A DNA stretch of 64,000 nt from Trichomonas vaginalis G3 (lineage: Eukaryota; Parabasalia; Trichomonadida; Trichomonadidae). The notes beneath the pieces were generated by a model. The model had not been told where the DNA came from and made no database searches. It was given only the letters and a program-made list of their open reading frames with translations. Made by a program: the position numbers and the translations under genes. This document shows, piece after piece, positions 28,713 to 35,461 of the stretch; within the stretch, counting starts at the first letter, position 1, and every line of letters begins with the position of its first letter. The stretch spans positions 21,110,082-21,174,081 of the forward strand of contig NC_067207.1 of NCBI RefSeq assembly GCF_026262505.1, in the 5' to 3' direction.

Positions 28713-29998
28713 GCAATTCTATACCATGCGTAAACTGTCATAAATGGCGGCATGTAATCTTTACTTTGTCCCGTTGTTTGTGTATATCCCGAAACGCGAT
28801 GTGTATGGTTTCCATCTCCCTGAGTGTCACTCCAGTAACAATTTATAGCAAACTTAACCTCGTCTTTAACATCATATCCTTTACCTTTTGTCATTCCTGA
28901 CCAATCCCAATATCTATGCTTATGCCAACCTGCTTGAGATGTACTTAAATCTATGTAGTGACTGTGTGCAGGTAAATTTTCACCTGAAATCGTTTTACTT
29001 CCACCTGTTTCCTTTGAAGAGTTTGCACAATACAAAAACCTGTCGACTATTTGAGTCCAAGTTCCGAGACCAAGTACTACTTCTGGTCTGGTAGAGTTCA
29101 TTGACGTATAAATAGAACCTATAGGATATACTGTTTGAAGTATTTCTGTCTTTAATGTTTGAAGCTCTGTTTTGTCTGCTTTTTTATATAACTTTTCTTC
29201 AAGTTCATTTACGTCAGAGATGCTATGTCTATGATATTTTTGTGGGTATGTTCCTTCTGTCCATGCTAAAATACGTTCTTTTGTTGCATCTACATATCCT
29301 TTTATCCATGTCGAGTCTGCTTTTGTATTCCTTAACTCTGTAACACCTTTCTCAAGCTCTTTCAACTGTTGTCCATCTTCCATTAAACCTCTGGTATGAC
29401 TTGAAACCGTTTGTGTCAACATATCTACAGTTTCTTTGTCGGCTTTAAGGTCTAAACATCCTGAAACCCACCCTGTATTGGCTTTACCTTCTAAAATCTT
29501 CGATGTCCGTTCATGGTACCATTCAACCATTTTTTTAATTTCTTCATCTTTTTCATCCACATATTCCTTATCTGCCTTCTTATCTAATGCACTAGCCACA
29601 TATGCTAACTCATCGTTAACATATGTTTTATCCGCTTTGTTGTCAACATCTGCTTTTGTTGCATATGTTGCATCTGCTCTGTCATGTTCTTCTTGAACTT
29701 TTTCAATGACATACTCTTTGTCAGCTTTGTTGTCAACATCTGCCTTCAAAAGAAGTTCATCTATAGGTTTCTCGTTTAAAGTTCCTTTTGTTGGATTTAT
29801 ACAAACAGTATGGTTCTTACTGTCTTGAAATAGAAACTCGTCTGTCAATGGGTTTAATGTCAGTTTTAAGTTTCCTTCTTTCAATGACTCAGATATCTTA
29901 GAATAGTTTGAAAAGTTTGTTGTGTTCTTATTTAGAGCTTGCAAAATGAGTTGTCGGTTGTGTTTTATTTCTCTCATAGACGCTGTTTCTTTCGACAT
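28709..29998 (-). CDS. Maverick phage-like tail-fibre/collar protein (429 aa)
   Basis: Residues ~85-275 contain repeated KADKEYV / NKADKTYV units like the coiled shafts of phage tail fibres. Residues ~290-429 form a tail-collar-type domain: VYPIGSIYTSMNSTRPEVVL, GLGTWTQIVDRFLYC, SGENLPAHSHYIDLS and the end MPPFMTVYAWYR. This is strongly reminiscent of bacteriophage tail collar proteins. The likely role is receptor-binding fibre on the particle (inference). The frame is fully open. It is divergent from the 30017 gene, with which it shares an 18-bp spacer. Confidence 0.8.
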   Translation of the reverse strand: MSKETASMREIKHNRQLILQALNKNTTNFSNYSKISESLKEGNLKLTLNPLTDEFLFQDSKNHTVCINPTKGTLNEKPIDELLLKADVDNKADKEYVIEKVQEEHDRADATYATKADVDNKADKTYVNDELAYVASALDKKADKEYVDEKDEEIKKMVEWYHERTSKILEGKANTGWVSGCLDLKADKETVDMLTQTVSSHTRGLMEDGQQLKELEKGVTELRNTKADSTWIKGYVDATKERILAWTEGTYPQKYHRHSISDVNELEEKLYKKADKTELQTLKTEILQTVYPIGSIYTSMNSTRPEVVLGLGTWTQIVDRFLYCANSSKETGGSKTISGENLPAHSHYIDLSTSQAGWHKHRYWDWSGMTKGKGYDVKDEVKFAINCYWSDTQGDGNHTHRVSGYTQTTGQSKDYMPPFMTVYAWYRIA

Positions 29999-30016
29999 TT
30001 TTATTCTAGATAAAAT

Positions 30017-30865
30017 ATGCTTTCAATAGAAAAAGAAAATTCAAGAGTTGCTACAACTAAACCATTAGATGAACTTTTTACGAATGTCGGTCAAAAGTTT
30101 GAGACAGAGACCGTAAAGCATGAAGGCTATCGTTTTGACTACCCATTAAGATGGCTAAGAGACCCATCTGTCACAAAAGCTATTGGCTTTCGTAGAATGA
30201 AGTTTGTGTCTGTAGAAGATAAAAGTTTTCCATTTATTGTAAGGTTTCATATAGATTATATATCTGAAGGGAAACGAAAAATGTGGGAAGAAATTGAGCT
30301 AATACAAGTTGACCTTTCATCTTCTCTACAGACTGCGTTAAAAAATATAGAAGATAAAATAAATTCATGTTATGCAAAATATGCTGATGAATATGCAAAT
30401 ACCGAGAGCACACTTTATGTGAGAATTGTATATGACAAACAAAATTCACAAGTGTCATTTCAAATCTACGAAGACAATCCAAAGAAAGACGAACAAATAT
30501 ATACAGAATTCACTGCAATGTCATGGTATTATTTGCAAAGAATGTTAAATCAGAAAGTCGAACTTCCTTTAGCAAATATTTACAGTCGATATGCAAGAGA
30601 TGAACCATATTTATTTAAAGATGTTTTCGACCCAGCTGCTATTATTGTTCATGCTTCATTTTCTGGCGCCCAAAACTCTTTCTTATGCTTGGCAAATGAC
30701 TTTTACGAAAAACCTACAAAGTTATACGAACCACCAAGTGGAAGTATTTCAGACTTTCAAGTATGGTTTACTACAGATGGAAGAAAAAGAATAATTCCAT
30801 TATACCATGCGTTTTACTTAGAACTTAGTTTCATATACAACTACTATCGAACGGTAAAAATATAA
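30017..30865 (+). CDS. Maverick 282-aa protein, possible structural
   Basis: Intact frame, beta-rich, with strings such as FDPAAIIVHASFSGAQNSFL and SISDFQVWFTTDGRKRIIPL resembling small jelly-roll minor capsid proteins in style. No diagnostic motif. It starts 18 bp from the divergent tail-fibre gene, which suits a vertex or fibre-attachment role, but this is speculative. Confidence 0.6.
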   Translation: MLSIEKENSRVATTKPLDELFTNVGQKFETETVKHEGYRFDYPLRWLRDPSVTKAIGFRRMKFVSVEDKSFPFIVRFHIDYISEGKRKMWEEIELIQVDLSSSLQTALKNIEDKINSCYAKYADEYANTESTLYVRIVYDKQNSQVSFQIYEDNPKKDEQIYTEFTAMSWYYLQRMLNQKVELPLANIYSRYARDEPYLFKDVFDPAAIIVHASFSGAQNSFLCLANDFYEKPTKLYEPPSGSISDFQVWFTTDGRKRIIPLYHAFYLELSFIYNYYRTVKI

Positions 30866-30869
30866 TTTT

Positions 30870-31112
30870 TTAATACGGTTGAGGTGTTGGATTTGGTTGC
30901 CAACTTGACTGTGGTGCAGGTTCAGGCTGTTGTATAACAGGAGCTTGTTCTTCTGGTTCAGGGTCTTTAGGTATAATACCAACGAACTGACCTACTCTTT
31001 TGCCAATATTTTTGACTCCGTTCCAAATTCCTCTTCCTACGGTTTTTATTCCATTCCATATACCTCTTCCAACATTTCGAAAGAAGTTTCCAATACTACT
31101 GAAGAAACCCAT
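30870..31112 (-). CDS. Maverick small amphipathic basic protein (80 aa)
   Basis: N-terminus MGFFSSIGNFFRNVGRGIWN followed by a near repeat (GIKTVGRGIWNGVKNIGKRV), then a Pro/Gln-rich tail. Gly2 with Ser6 fits an N-myristoylation pattern, and the repeated GRGIWNG helix is amphipathic and basic. Possibly membrane-active or core protein. Similar in plan to the 133-aa protein at 27336-27737. Confidence 0.6.
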   Translation of the reverse strand: MGFFSSIGNFFRNVGRGIWNGIKTVGRGIWNGVKNIGKRVGQFVGIIPKDPEPEEQAPVIQQPEPAPQSSWQPNPTPQPY

Positions 31113-31130
31113 TTTACTATATGTAAAAAT

Positions 31131-31493
31131 CTAATGTCCGCCTAGTCTCTTACGTTTCCTGTTGAGTTCCATAGCATTCTTTAACTGGAGCTCATACATT
31201 CTGTTTCTCCTCTGGTAGAAAACATACTCTGGGTCAACTCCTGTGTTCGCGTCATCTGCATAGAGTTGTTTATATCCCACTTCAGGGTTTGTATAAAACT
31301 CTTTCCATCTCATATTTGCATACCATGGTGGCAAACCTAACGCAGCGTCATTTGACATGGCAGTTTGCATTTGTACATCTGTTGGCACTTGACCATAGTT
31401 TGCCATTGCAGTTTGTATTCTAACTTCATTTGGAATATTCTCTGGGTTTGGTTGTCCAGGTTGCTGTGCATTCGCTAAGTTCTGTGCGTCCAT
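31131..31493 (-). CDS. Maverick 120-aa protein, unknown
   Basis: MDAQNLANAQQPGQPNPENI starts a Gln/Asn/Pro-rich N-terminus with two IQTAMAN / MQTAMSN repeats, then an aromatic part (LPPWYANMRWKEFYTNPE) and a basic C-terminus (NRKRKRLGGH). Start context TTTTTATCTAATATTAAATG. Function unknown. Confidence 0.6.
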   Translation of the reverse strand: MDAQNLANAQQPGQPNPENIPNEVRIQTAMANYGQVPTDVQMQTAMSNDAALGLPPWYANMRWKEFYTNPEVGYKQLYADDANTGVDPEYVFYQRRNRMYELQLKNAMELNRKRKRLGGH

Positions 31494-31516
31494 TTAATAT
31501 TAGATAAAAATATCTC

Positions 31517-31648
31517 TTACGAGTACATATGCTGAACATTTGCTGGTATTGGTTCATCTTCATATTCTCTATATCTTTCTGCCACGTCAAATAAGTAAAT
31601 GACACAATGGAAAAAACCTAAAACAAGTAGTCCTATTTCAAACCACAT
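31517..31648 (-). CDS. Maverick 43-aa single-span membrane protein
   Basis: MWFEIGLLVLGFFHCVIYLF and a short acidic tail (EYEDEPIPANVQHMYS). One membrane span at the N-terminus. Start context TTTTACTAGTAAGTAAATG. It overlaps the end of the methyltransferase gene by 16 bp. Too short for most callers. Confidence 0.5.
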   Translation of the reverse strand: MWFEIGLLVLGFFHCVIYLFDVAERYREYEDEPIPANVQHMYS

Positions 31649-32451
31649 TTACTTACTAGTAAAATTTCTTTGTTATGACACTTTCTCCAGTTTATAGGAC
31701 CTCTCTCATATTCTATCTTATCGTATCTAAACTCATAGTCATGTATGTCCTCTAACCATCTCATAACGGTTTCCAAACCACTTTTATCGGATGTAAAGTA
31801 AAAGCATGGATGGTTATGTAAAACGTCTAAAGTTTCTAAAGAGTCTCTCAAAGTCCAGTCTACTTGGTATTGAAAATCCCATGTGTTATAGAACGGCGGG
31901 TCCACTATAAAGAAAACATTTTCCTTGTCTTTATATTTTTCATACAACTCTGTCCAATGACATCTCACAAACTCTATACCCTCAATATATTTTTCTATGT
32001 CCTCTTTGAAAACATTTGTATAGTTAAGATATAAAACTTTTGACATAAGTGTTTCAATGTCATGAACTCTTATAGCACCACTATATAATAGTCTAGCAGA
32101 TATACTATCCCAGTCAATATACTCTGCCTTTTTCAAAACCTCTCTGACAGTATTTTTCTTATCTAATGGTATACGTTCCATCTTACCTATAGGTATCTTT
32201 TCTTTTAACTCTTTCAATATATTGTTTGTGTCTGGTATATGTTTGAGACGGTCCATATAGTTGTCGAAGTCATTGCATATAATCTTTGAGTCTGGGAATA
32301 TTGTATGGCACAAATGGGATATATAGAAACTTCCACCGAACAAATCTACAAATGTTAGACCATTCGGTAGTTTCTTAAGTTCTCTCAATAGAATATCTTT
32401 ACATCTACTCTTATTTCCAAAGAACGGTAACGGAGGTTTTGTAAAATTCAT
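31633..32451 (-). CDS. Maverick Dam-type DNA adenine-N6 methyltransferase (272 aa)
   Basis: D12-class motifs in order: PPLPFFGNKSR (residues ~7-17), FVDLFGGSFYISH (motif I, AdoMet binding, ~35), and DPPFYN (motif IV, catalytic, ~188). Length matches bacterial/phage Dam enzymes (~270 aa). It would transfer a methyl group from AdoMet to adenine N6 in DNA. N6-methyladenine is reported as a major DNA mark in Trichomonas vaginalis. The gene is open and is the last one before the right arm. Confidence 0.85.
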   Translation of the reverse strand: MNFTKPPLPFFGNKSRCKDILLRELKKLPNGLTFVDLFGGSFYISHLCHTIFPDSKIICNDFDNYMDRLKHIPDTNNILKELKEKIPIGKMERIPLDKKNTVREVLKKAEYIDWDSISARLLYSGAIRVHDIETLMSKVLYLNYTNVFKEDIEKYIEGIEFVRCHWTELYEKYKDKENVFFIVDPPFYNTWDFQYQVDWTLRDSLETLDVLHNHPCFYFTSDKSGLETVMRWLEDIHDYEFRYDKIEYERGPINWRKCHNKEILLVSKCGLK

Positions 32452-32526
32452 TTATATATAATAATAAAAATGTTTTTTCCTGAAAAGTGACAGAAAAGTG
32501 ACAAAACATGTACGAAGAAGTCTTGA

Positions 32527-32598
32527 AAATTCAAGAGGGTAGAAAAGAGGTTAGAAAAGAGGTTATATCTAACCTTCTACCCTAAACATTATTTTTGT
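32527..32598. repeat. Maverick interspersed repeat, copy 7
   Basis: GAGGGTAGAAAAGAGG, TTATATCTAACC, TTCTACCCTAAA, close to copy 5. It lies just inside the right TIR, as copies 1 and 2 lie inside the left one. Confidence 0.85.
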
Positions 32599-32678
32599 CT
32601 GATTTTACGAAGAAGTCTTGACAAAACATGAAAACATATATAATTTGTGAAAAGCTCCTGGAAGACCCGTATATAAGA

Positions 32679-32739
32679 ACTTCATTTATACTAAACATCT
32701 TCAGGGCTAGAAGGCACGAAGTGCCTGGAAGCCCCACTA

Positions 32740-32779
<40 letters not shown>
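32679..32779 (-). repeat. Maverick right terminal inverted repeat
   Basis: Inverted match of 8459-8580, with GGTAGTGGGGCTTCC and the AGGCACTTCGTGCCT palindrome, ending in 38 T. The homopolymer is 20 nt shorter than at the left end. Confidence 0.9.
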
Positions 32780-32783
<4 letters not shown>

Positions 32784-32812
32784 CCTCTCAATTTTTTTCC
32801 AGTTTTCGTACT

Positions 32813-33238
32813 CATATGGTATTATTAGTTTATAATAATCATAGAGCTTTCGCTATACTGCAGTATTAAAATATAGCTGTATTGTGATTATCTCCTTGAA
32901 TTTGAGAGGATTCTAAGTTTAATGTCAAGATAATCTCAATTGAATTTAGCATGGAAGCAATATTTTTACTATTGTAAGATTGCTCATGATAGATCTATGC
33001 TTGTTTTACAAATATTTACGAAATCTAATCAAAATACCGTATCACAGGAAGTTGAAAAATAATAACTTTTAAAAAATTGTGTTTTTATATGGTTACAATT
33101 GGTAGTCTTTATAATTATGAGTGGAAGCTCTATGTTTGCTCAGAAATATGAAATATAATCAAGATTGAAGTTTGAATATAATTATATGTGTGTAAATAAG
33201 TTATTAAAAGCATTTGTTGCATACTATATCTCAATATT
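32813..33238. other. AT-rich left interior of the hairpin-array element
   Basis: No coding frame or repeat seen between the resumed left TIR and the first long hairpin. Confidence 0.5.
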
Positions 33239-33596
33239 CCTGCAAGTACGTACTCAGATCGGGAGAATCTCTCACTTTTGTTCCGCAATGTGACATTGGG
33301 AACAAAGTTTCCGATCTGAGTACATATTTGCAGGGTTCTGCAATGGCATCCTGCAAGTACGTACTCAGATCGGGAGAATCTCTCACTTTTGTTCCGCAAT
33401 ATGACATTAGTCATTTGATTCCCGAAAGGAGTTTACATTTGCAATATACTATCATATTATATTGCAATTATAAACCCCTTTCGAAGAAAGCTAATTTTTT
33501 TCATATCTCAATGTTGTATTAGAAATTAGATTATAGAAAGGAGGTTACGAGTACAATGTTATACCATATAATATTGCAATCGTAAACTCCTTTCTA
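33239..33596. repeat. Three long hairpins and a direct repeat in the hairpin-array element
   Basis: Hairpin 1 spans 33241-33337 (arms CTGCAAGTACGTACTCAGAT / TCTGAGTACATATTTGCAG with an inner TTGTTCC...GGAACAA pair). Its left half is repeated at 33351-33411. Hairpin 2 spans 33423-33484 (GAAAGGAGTTTACATTTGC arms) and hairpin 3 33534-33594 (AGAAAGGAGGTTACGAG arms). Hairpins 2 and 3 are related to each other. Confidence 0.85.
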
Positions 33597-33899
33597 CAGT
33601 ATCTTCTTTTCAATATAATTTAATTTTTTCATTCTTCTTTAAACTAGTAAATTTTATTCACAATTTAATCTAAATCATAAATATTCATGTTTTGCAGAAA
33701 CGTTTTTTAACTCAAATCGTTTTTTCTTATCAAATTTTATATTTTTTCTTTTTATTTTCAGTTTTTTGAATTTTTTTTGGAATTTTTTTATTCAATTTCA
33801 ATGTAATTTAATCCTTTTTCATATGTATTATAATTTTATTCATCTTTAAATTTTTAATTTTTGAATACAGGCGATAATTATTCATTCAATTTTTAAATG

Positions 33900-33952
33900 A
33901 ATGTTTTGATGGGACGAGCTTACTGATAATAGACTCATCCCATCAAAACATT
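33900..33952. repeat. Hairpin flanking the array
   Basis: Perfect 15-bp arms AATGTTTTGATGGGA / TCCCATCAAAACATT, with a second short pair inside (CGAG/CT region). It directly precedes the GC-rich array. Confidence 0.8.
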
Positions 33953-33962
33953 CCCTTGAAAA

Positions 33963-34707
33963 CTCTGGCCTTCATCGAGGCCAGAGCTCACAATTGATCT
34001 CCTCAGAGCCAAGTTCCTCGACGGTCGTCCTCATTAGGTTTGATCCGAGAGGAACTTGGCTCTGAATGAAATTCACAAGCTCTGGTCTTAGGAAATGCCA
34101 GAGCTTCGCAAATAATCCTTGGGGCTGGTTCCCTCAAAGACCGCCCTTATTCGGAGCGGCCGGAGAGGAATCCAGTCCCAAGAGAGCGCCCATACGAAGC
34201 TCTGGCCTTAGCAGTGGCCAGATCCTGCAAATACAATCCTTAGGGCCGAATTTGAGAGAGATCGTCAACATCATTGACGATCTCCTCTCATATCGGTCCT
34301 GAAGGGCTTCAAAATACAGGCCCTGGCCTCAGCAGAGACCAGGGCTTTGCTTACAGCCCTCAGAGCCGAGTTCCCTGAGATTGTCCAAATTACGGACACT
34401 TCTCAGCGGAACTCGGCTCTGAGAAGCAACAAATACTAAGCTCTGGCCTCAGCAATGGTTCAGGGCCTCGCTTACAGTCCTCAGGGCCGGATTTCCCAAA
34501 TGCCGTCCTGATCTAGGGCGACAGGAGAGGAATCCGACCCTGGGAAACAGCAAATCCGAATTTCTGACCTCAACATGTGTCAGAGCCTGCAATACTAATC
34601 CTCAGGGCCGAGTTTGAGGGAGATTGCCCACATCATCGACGATATCCTCTTATCTCGGCCCTGAAGGACATACAGATACAGGCTCTGACCCTTGTTGAGG
34701 TCAGGGC
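33963..34707. repeat. GC-rich array of alternating short and long hairpins (about 120-bp period)
   Basis: Seven short hairpins (CTCTGGCC...GGCCAGAG type) at about 33963, 34080, 34198, 34319, 34440, 34561 and 34681 alternate with six long two-tier hairpins at about 34004, 34118, 34237, 34356, 34478 and 34601. Long outer arms vary as pairs: GAGCCAAGTTCC/GGAACTTGGCTC, GAGCCGAGTTCC/GGAACTCGGCTC, GGGCCGGATTTCC/GGAATCCGACCC. Each also has an inner stem such as GATCGTCAACATCATTGACGATC. GC content is far above the flanks. No plausible protein frame. Paired changes indicate selection on base pairing. Confidence 0.85.
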
Positions 34708-34739
34708 ATCTCTATAAAGGGCAGTTTTTCTATGTTCTT

Positions 34740-35305
34740 TCATTTTCTGAAAGATCATAGTGAAAAGGCTCTCTGATGCTTTATTGTTTCAAAATAGTAC
34801 ATGCTTGAGATTATAATTTTGCAGCAAATTTATTGATTGCATGCAAATATTTGATCTTAATAATTCAAACATGCAAATTTAGGGCTTACCCGTTACAAAT
34901 AAAATATTTGCTTAACGGAACTCTTTTATAATGAATAAACACTCTTTTTTATATAATAAAATATTTATTTCATCATCAATGATAATTAAGTAAATTTATA
35001 ACAATAAATGTATTTACAATAACAAGTACATATCATTATCATATATGCTTATCTTCAAAACTCTATTTTAAAAAAGATGCCTAATTGCAGATGCAATAAA
35101 AATCAAGTTTTATAGATTAACACATTGAAATTATACTTTGCACAAAACATTATGCTTGTGCTTGTAAAATCTTTTAAACAATTGTAAATAATCAAATATG
35201 ATATTTGATGTGATATATGTCTAGACCAGAGATTGAAATATGAACAGGAGAAAGACAAGTTCTGATCATAGGCAAACATTGGACATCAAATACTATGCTC
35301 TGTAA
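34740..35305. other. AT-rich right interior of the hairpin-array element
   Basis: I see no gene, hairpin array or repeat here; AT-rich sequence up to the right TIR. Confidence 0.5.
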
Positions 35306-35309
35306 AAAA

Positions 35310-35372
35310 GTACGAAAACTGGAAAAAAATTGAGTGGGGGTACGAAAAAAAAAGTCTGCTTTTCGTATCGAC
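35310..35372 (-). repeat. Right TIR of the hairpin-array element (uninterrupted)
   Basis: GTACGAAAACTGGAAAAAAA, TTGAG, TACGAAAAAAAAAGTCTGC and TTTTCGTATCG. Inverted, it matches the Maverick-interrupted left TIR, so it shows the site before Maverick insertion. Confidence 0.85.
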
Positions 35373-35383
35373 TCAATAGTTAA
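35373..35383 (+). repeat. Target-site duplication, right copy (hairpin-array element)
   Basis: TCAATAGTTAA, identical and in the same orientation as 8411-8421. Confidence 0.75.
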
Positions 35384-35451
35384 TTATTCAATTTACTTCA
35401 CTCAATACAATGATCTTATAGAACTGTTATGAAATTTCTTATTTTTTTATT

Positions 35452-35457
35452 TCATTT
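35452..35457 (+). promoter_or_regulatory. Initiator (TCATTT) of the COG2-like gene
   Basis: TCATTT with the A about 8 nt upstream of the ATG at 35462 fits trichomonad initiators, and it decides for this start over the upstream ATG at 35429. Confidence 0.6.
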
Positions 35458-35461
35458 TTTG

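Larger units (their letters stand above)
8459..32779. mobile_element. Maverick/Polinton element, 24.3 kb (fossil, partly broken)
   Basis: A 5-bp target duplication TACAC (8454-8458; 32779-32783, one T shared with the T-run) flanks inverted ends. Gene content is typical of Mavericks: major and minor capsid protein, FtsK/HerA-type packaging ATPase, SF3 helicase, protein-primed family B polymerase and retroviral-like integrase. Extra genes include a Dam-type methyltransferase, a phage-like tail fibre and an HNH protein. I cannot identify the adenain-like protease of many Mavericks. About ten of roughly thirty genes are broken; the ends and many genes are well kept, so the insertion is probably fairly young. 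It entered an already resident hairpin-array element. Confidence 0.95.
8422..35372. mobile_element. MULE-like hairpin-array element, split by the Maverick
   Basis: The left TIR begins at 8422, is interrupted at 8458/32779 by the Maverick, and continues to about 32812. The right TIR is about 35310-35372. With the Maverick set aside, both ends read GAAAAGCAGAC, a T-run, CGTAC, then CTCAATTTTTTTCC, then AGTTTTCGTACT over more than 50 bp. The element's own length is about 2.6 kb. It has no transposase. Its interior holds long hairpins (33239-33596) and a GC-rich array of paired hairpins (33900-34707). An 11-bp target duplication flanks it. The insertion lies about 80 bp upstream of the COG2-like start codon. 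That it is one element is inferred from TIRs plus TSD. Confidence 0.75.

Noticed and set aside
33130-33522. Overlapping frames on both strands
   Set aside because: They read through the arms of long hairpins, and the repeated peptide comes from the inverted repeats.
33963-34707. CRISPR or protein-coding repeat (frame at 34066-34302)
   Set aside because: The spacing elements are themselves hairpins that recur; the frame crosses several hairpin arms and has no family resemblance.
35429-35461. Signal peptide at the COG2 start
   Set aside because: The hydrophobic leader would lie upstream of the initiator and does not suit a cytosolic tethering factor.
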